A DNA stretch of 6,947 nt from an uncultured Clostridia bacterium. GTDB taxonomy: Bacteria; Bacillota; Clostridia; Christensenellales; Aristaeellaceae. The DNA is taken from positions 1-6,947 of the forward strand of contig CANQGC010000153.1 of the NCBI GenBank assembly GCA_947600345.1. The letters are read 5' to 3'. The position numbers were made by a program, and so were the translations under genes. Under the pieces are notes generated by a model, which made no database searches, had not been told where the DNA came from, and saw only the letters and a program-made list of their open reading frames with translations. Each line of letters opens with the position of its first letter. Position 1 is the stretch's first letter. Shown one piece after another: positions 6,171 to 6,947 of the stretch.

Positions 6171-6947
6171 TCACTCGCCCTCCGGCGCGTCAGCCTGGTG
6201 GAGCATCTGATAGACGCCCTCGGCCACGGGCTTGGGCACCACGGCGGCGATGTCCTCCACGCTGGCCTGCTTGAGCGCCTCCACCGTGGCGAAGCGCTTG
6301 AGGATGGCCTTACGCCGGGCCTCGCCCACGCCGGGCACGGTCTCCAGCCGCGATGCCACCGAAGCCTTGCTGCGGAGCTTGCGGTGGTGGGTGATGGCGA
6401 AGCGGTGGGCCTCGTCGCGCAGGCGCTGGATCAGGTGCAGGGCGTTCGAGTGCCGGTCGAGCAGTATGCTCTCGTCGCAGTCGGGCAGCACGATCTCCTC
6501 GATGCGCTTGGCCAGGCCGAACATCGGTATGTCCAGCCCCAGCGCGTGCATGGCGTCCTGGGCGGCGTTGAGCTGGCCGCGTCCGCCGTCGATCAGGATC
6601 AGGTCCGGCAGGTCGGAGAACTTGCCCCCGTCCGCGTCCTCCCCCGCCTCCCGGCGCTCCTGCAGCTCCTTGAGCCCGTGGCGCAGGCGGCGGGTGATGA
6701 CCTCGTGCATCGAGGCGAAGTCGTTCGCGCCCTGCACGGTCTTGATGCGGTAGATGCGGTACTGGTCGTTGCGGCTCACGCCGTCGATCATCACCACCTG
6801 GCTCGCCACGGACAGCGCGCCCTGGGTGTTCGATATGTCGTAGCCCTCGATGCGCCGGGGATAACTCATCAGCCCCAGCACCTCGCCCAGCTCCTCTGCC
6901 GCGCCGACGGTGCGCGCTCGACTGGACGCCGCGCACCGTCGGCGCGG
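6171..6947 (-). CDS. uvrC: UvrC, excinuclease ABC subunit C, C-terminal part; 5' end outside the window
   Basis: UvrC makes the two incisions around DNA lesions in the UvrABC nucleotide excision repair complex. The visible 258 codons cover the linker after the UVR motif, the RNase H-like endonuclease domain that makes the 5' incision, and the tandem helix-hairpin-helix DNA-binding tail. Recognisable motifs in order are RTVGAAEELGEVLGL, RRIEGYDISNTQGA (a catalytic Asp), YRIYRIKTVQGANDFASM, LPDLILIDGGRGQLNAA (a catalytic Asp), LIQRLRDEAHRFAITHHR, and LETVPGVGEARRKAIL in the HhH region. These align well by memory with Bacillus subtilis UvrC. The N-terminal GIY-YIG nuclease domain is not in the window. 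The first dozen residues read from the right edge (PRRRCAASSRA) do not look like the usual UvrC linker and fall in a perfect inverted repeat, so they may not be genuine. The gene ends 40 bp before the next promoter. Confidence 0.96.
   Translation of the reverse strand, partial: PRRRCAASSRARTVGAAEELGEVLGLMSYPRRIEGYDISNTQGALSVASQVVMIDGVSRNDQYRIYRIKTVQGANDFASMHEVITRRLRHGLKELQERREAGEDADGGKFSDLPDLILIDGGRGQLNAAQDAMHALGLDIPMFGLAKRIEEIVLPDCDESILLDRHSNALHLIQRLRDEAHRFAITHHRKLRSKASVASRLETVPGVGEARRKAILKRFATVEALKQASVEDIAAVVPKPVAEGVYQMLHQADAPEGE
6901..6945. repeat. Perfect 16-bp inverted repeat at the window edge
   Basis: GCGCCGACGGTGCGCG (6901-6916) and its exact reverse complement (6930-6945) flank a 13-base loop. 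The inner copy encodes the conserved R-T-V-G-A of UvrC. The outer copy lies within two bases of the right edge, where the encoded protein stops resembling UvrC. A fold-back assembly artefact is as likely as a real hairpin. Confidence 0.85.

Noticed and set aside
1..6947. CRISPR arrays, tRNA or rRNA genes, transposases, phage or defence genes
   Set aside because: No spaced direct repeats, RNA gene signatures or mobile-element proteins were seen on either strand. Coding genes fill nearly the whole window.

Overview
The window looks like part of the chromosome of a GC-rich member of the Clostridia (phylum Firmicutes/Bacillota). By eye it is about two-thirds G+C. The main taxonomic clues are an in-frame fusion of IspH to ribosomal protein S1, which is known from Clostridia; the order cmk, plsC, ispH-rpsA; a PepV-type dipeptidase; and strong Gram-positive-style Shine-Dalgarno (SD) sequences, two of them serving TTG starts. 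I cannot name a genus. All six genes lie on the minus strand, so transcription runs from right to left.

In the order of transcription: the window opens inside uvrC (DNA excision repair), with only its C-terminal 258 codons present, followed by a GC-rich stem-loop that may be a weak terminator. A near-consensus sigma-A promoter (TTGACT, 17 bp, TATAAT) then starts a new unit. Its first gene encodes a large polytopic membrane protein with GT-C glycosyltransferase-like features and a soluble C-terminal domain. Next come a PepV-like M20 dipeptidase, cytidylate kinase (cmk), a PlsC-type acyltransferase and the ispH-rpsA fusion, which runs off the left edge. Gaps are 49 bp (membrane gene to pepV), 41 bp (pepV to cmk), 4 bp (cmk to plsC) and 119 AT-rich bp (plsC to ispH). 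The first four could be one transcript; the ispH-rpsA gene probably has its own regulatory leader.

The core genes are housekeeping: nucleotide phosphorylation (Cmk), phosphatidic acid synthesis (PlsC), isoprenoid precursor synthesis by the MEP pathway (IspH), translation (S1), peptide turnover (PepV) and DNA repair (UvrC). The membrane protein is the accessory element of the window. It carries a run of ten G residues inside its coding sequence, a candidate slipped-strand (phase-variation) site.

I found no CRISPR array, tRNA, rRNA, insertion sequence or complete novel system. The points most worth a second look are the G10 tract, the perfect anti-SD complement kept inside the ispH-rpsA reading frame, the promoter that forces a later start for the membrane protein, the bipartite motif in the ispH leader, and a perfect 16-bp inverted repeat at the extreme right edge that may be an assembly artefact.
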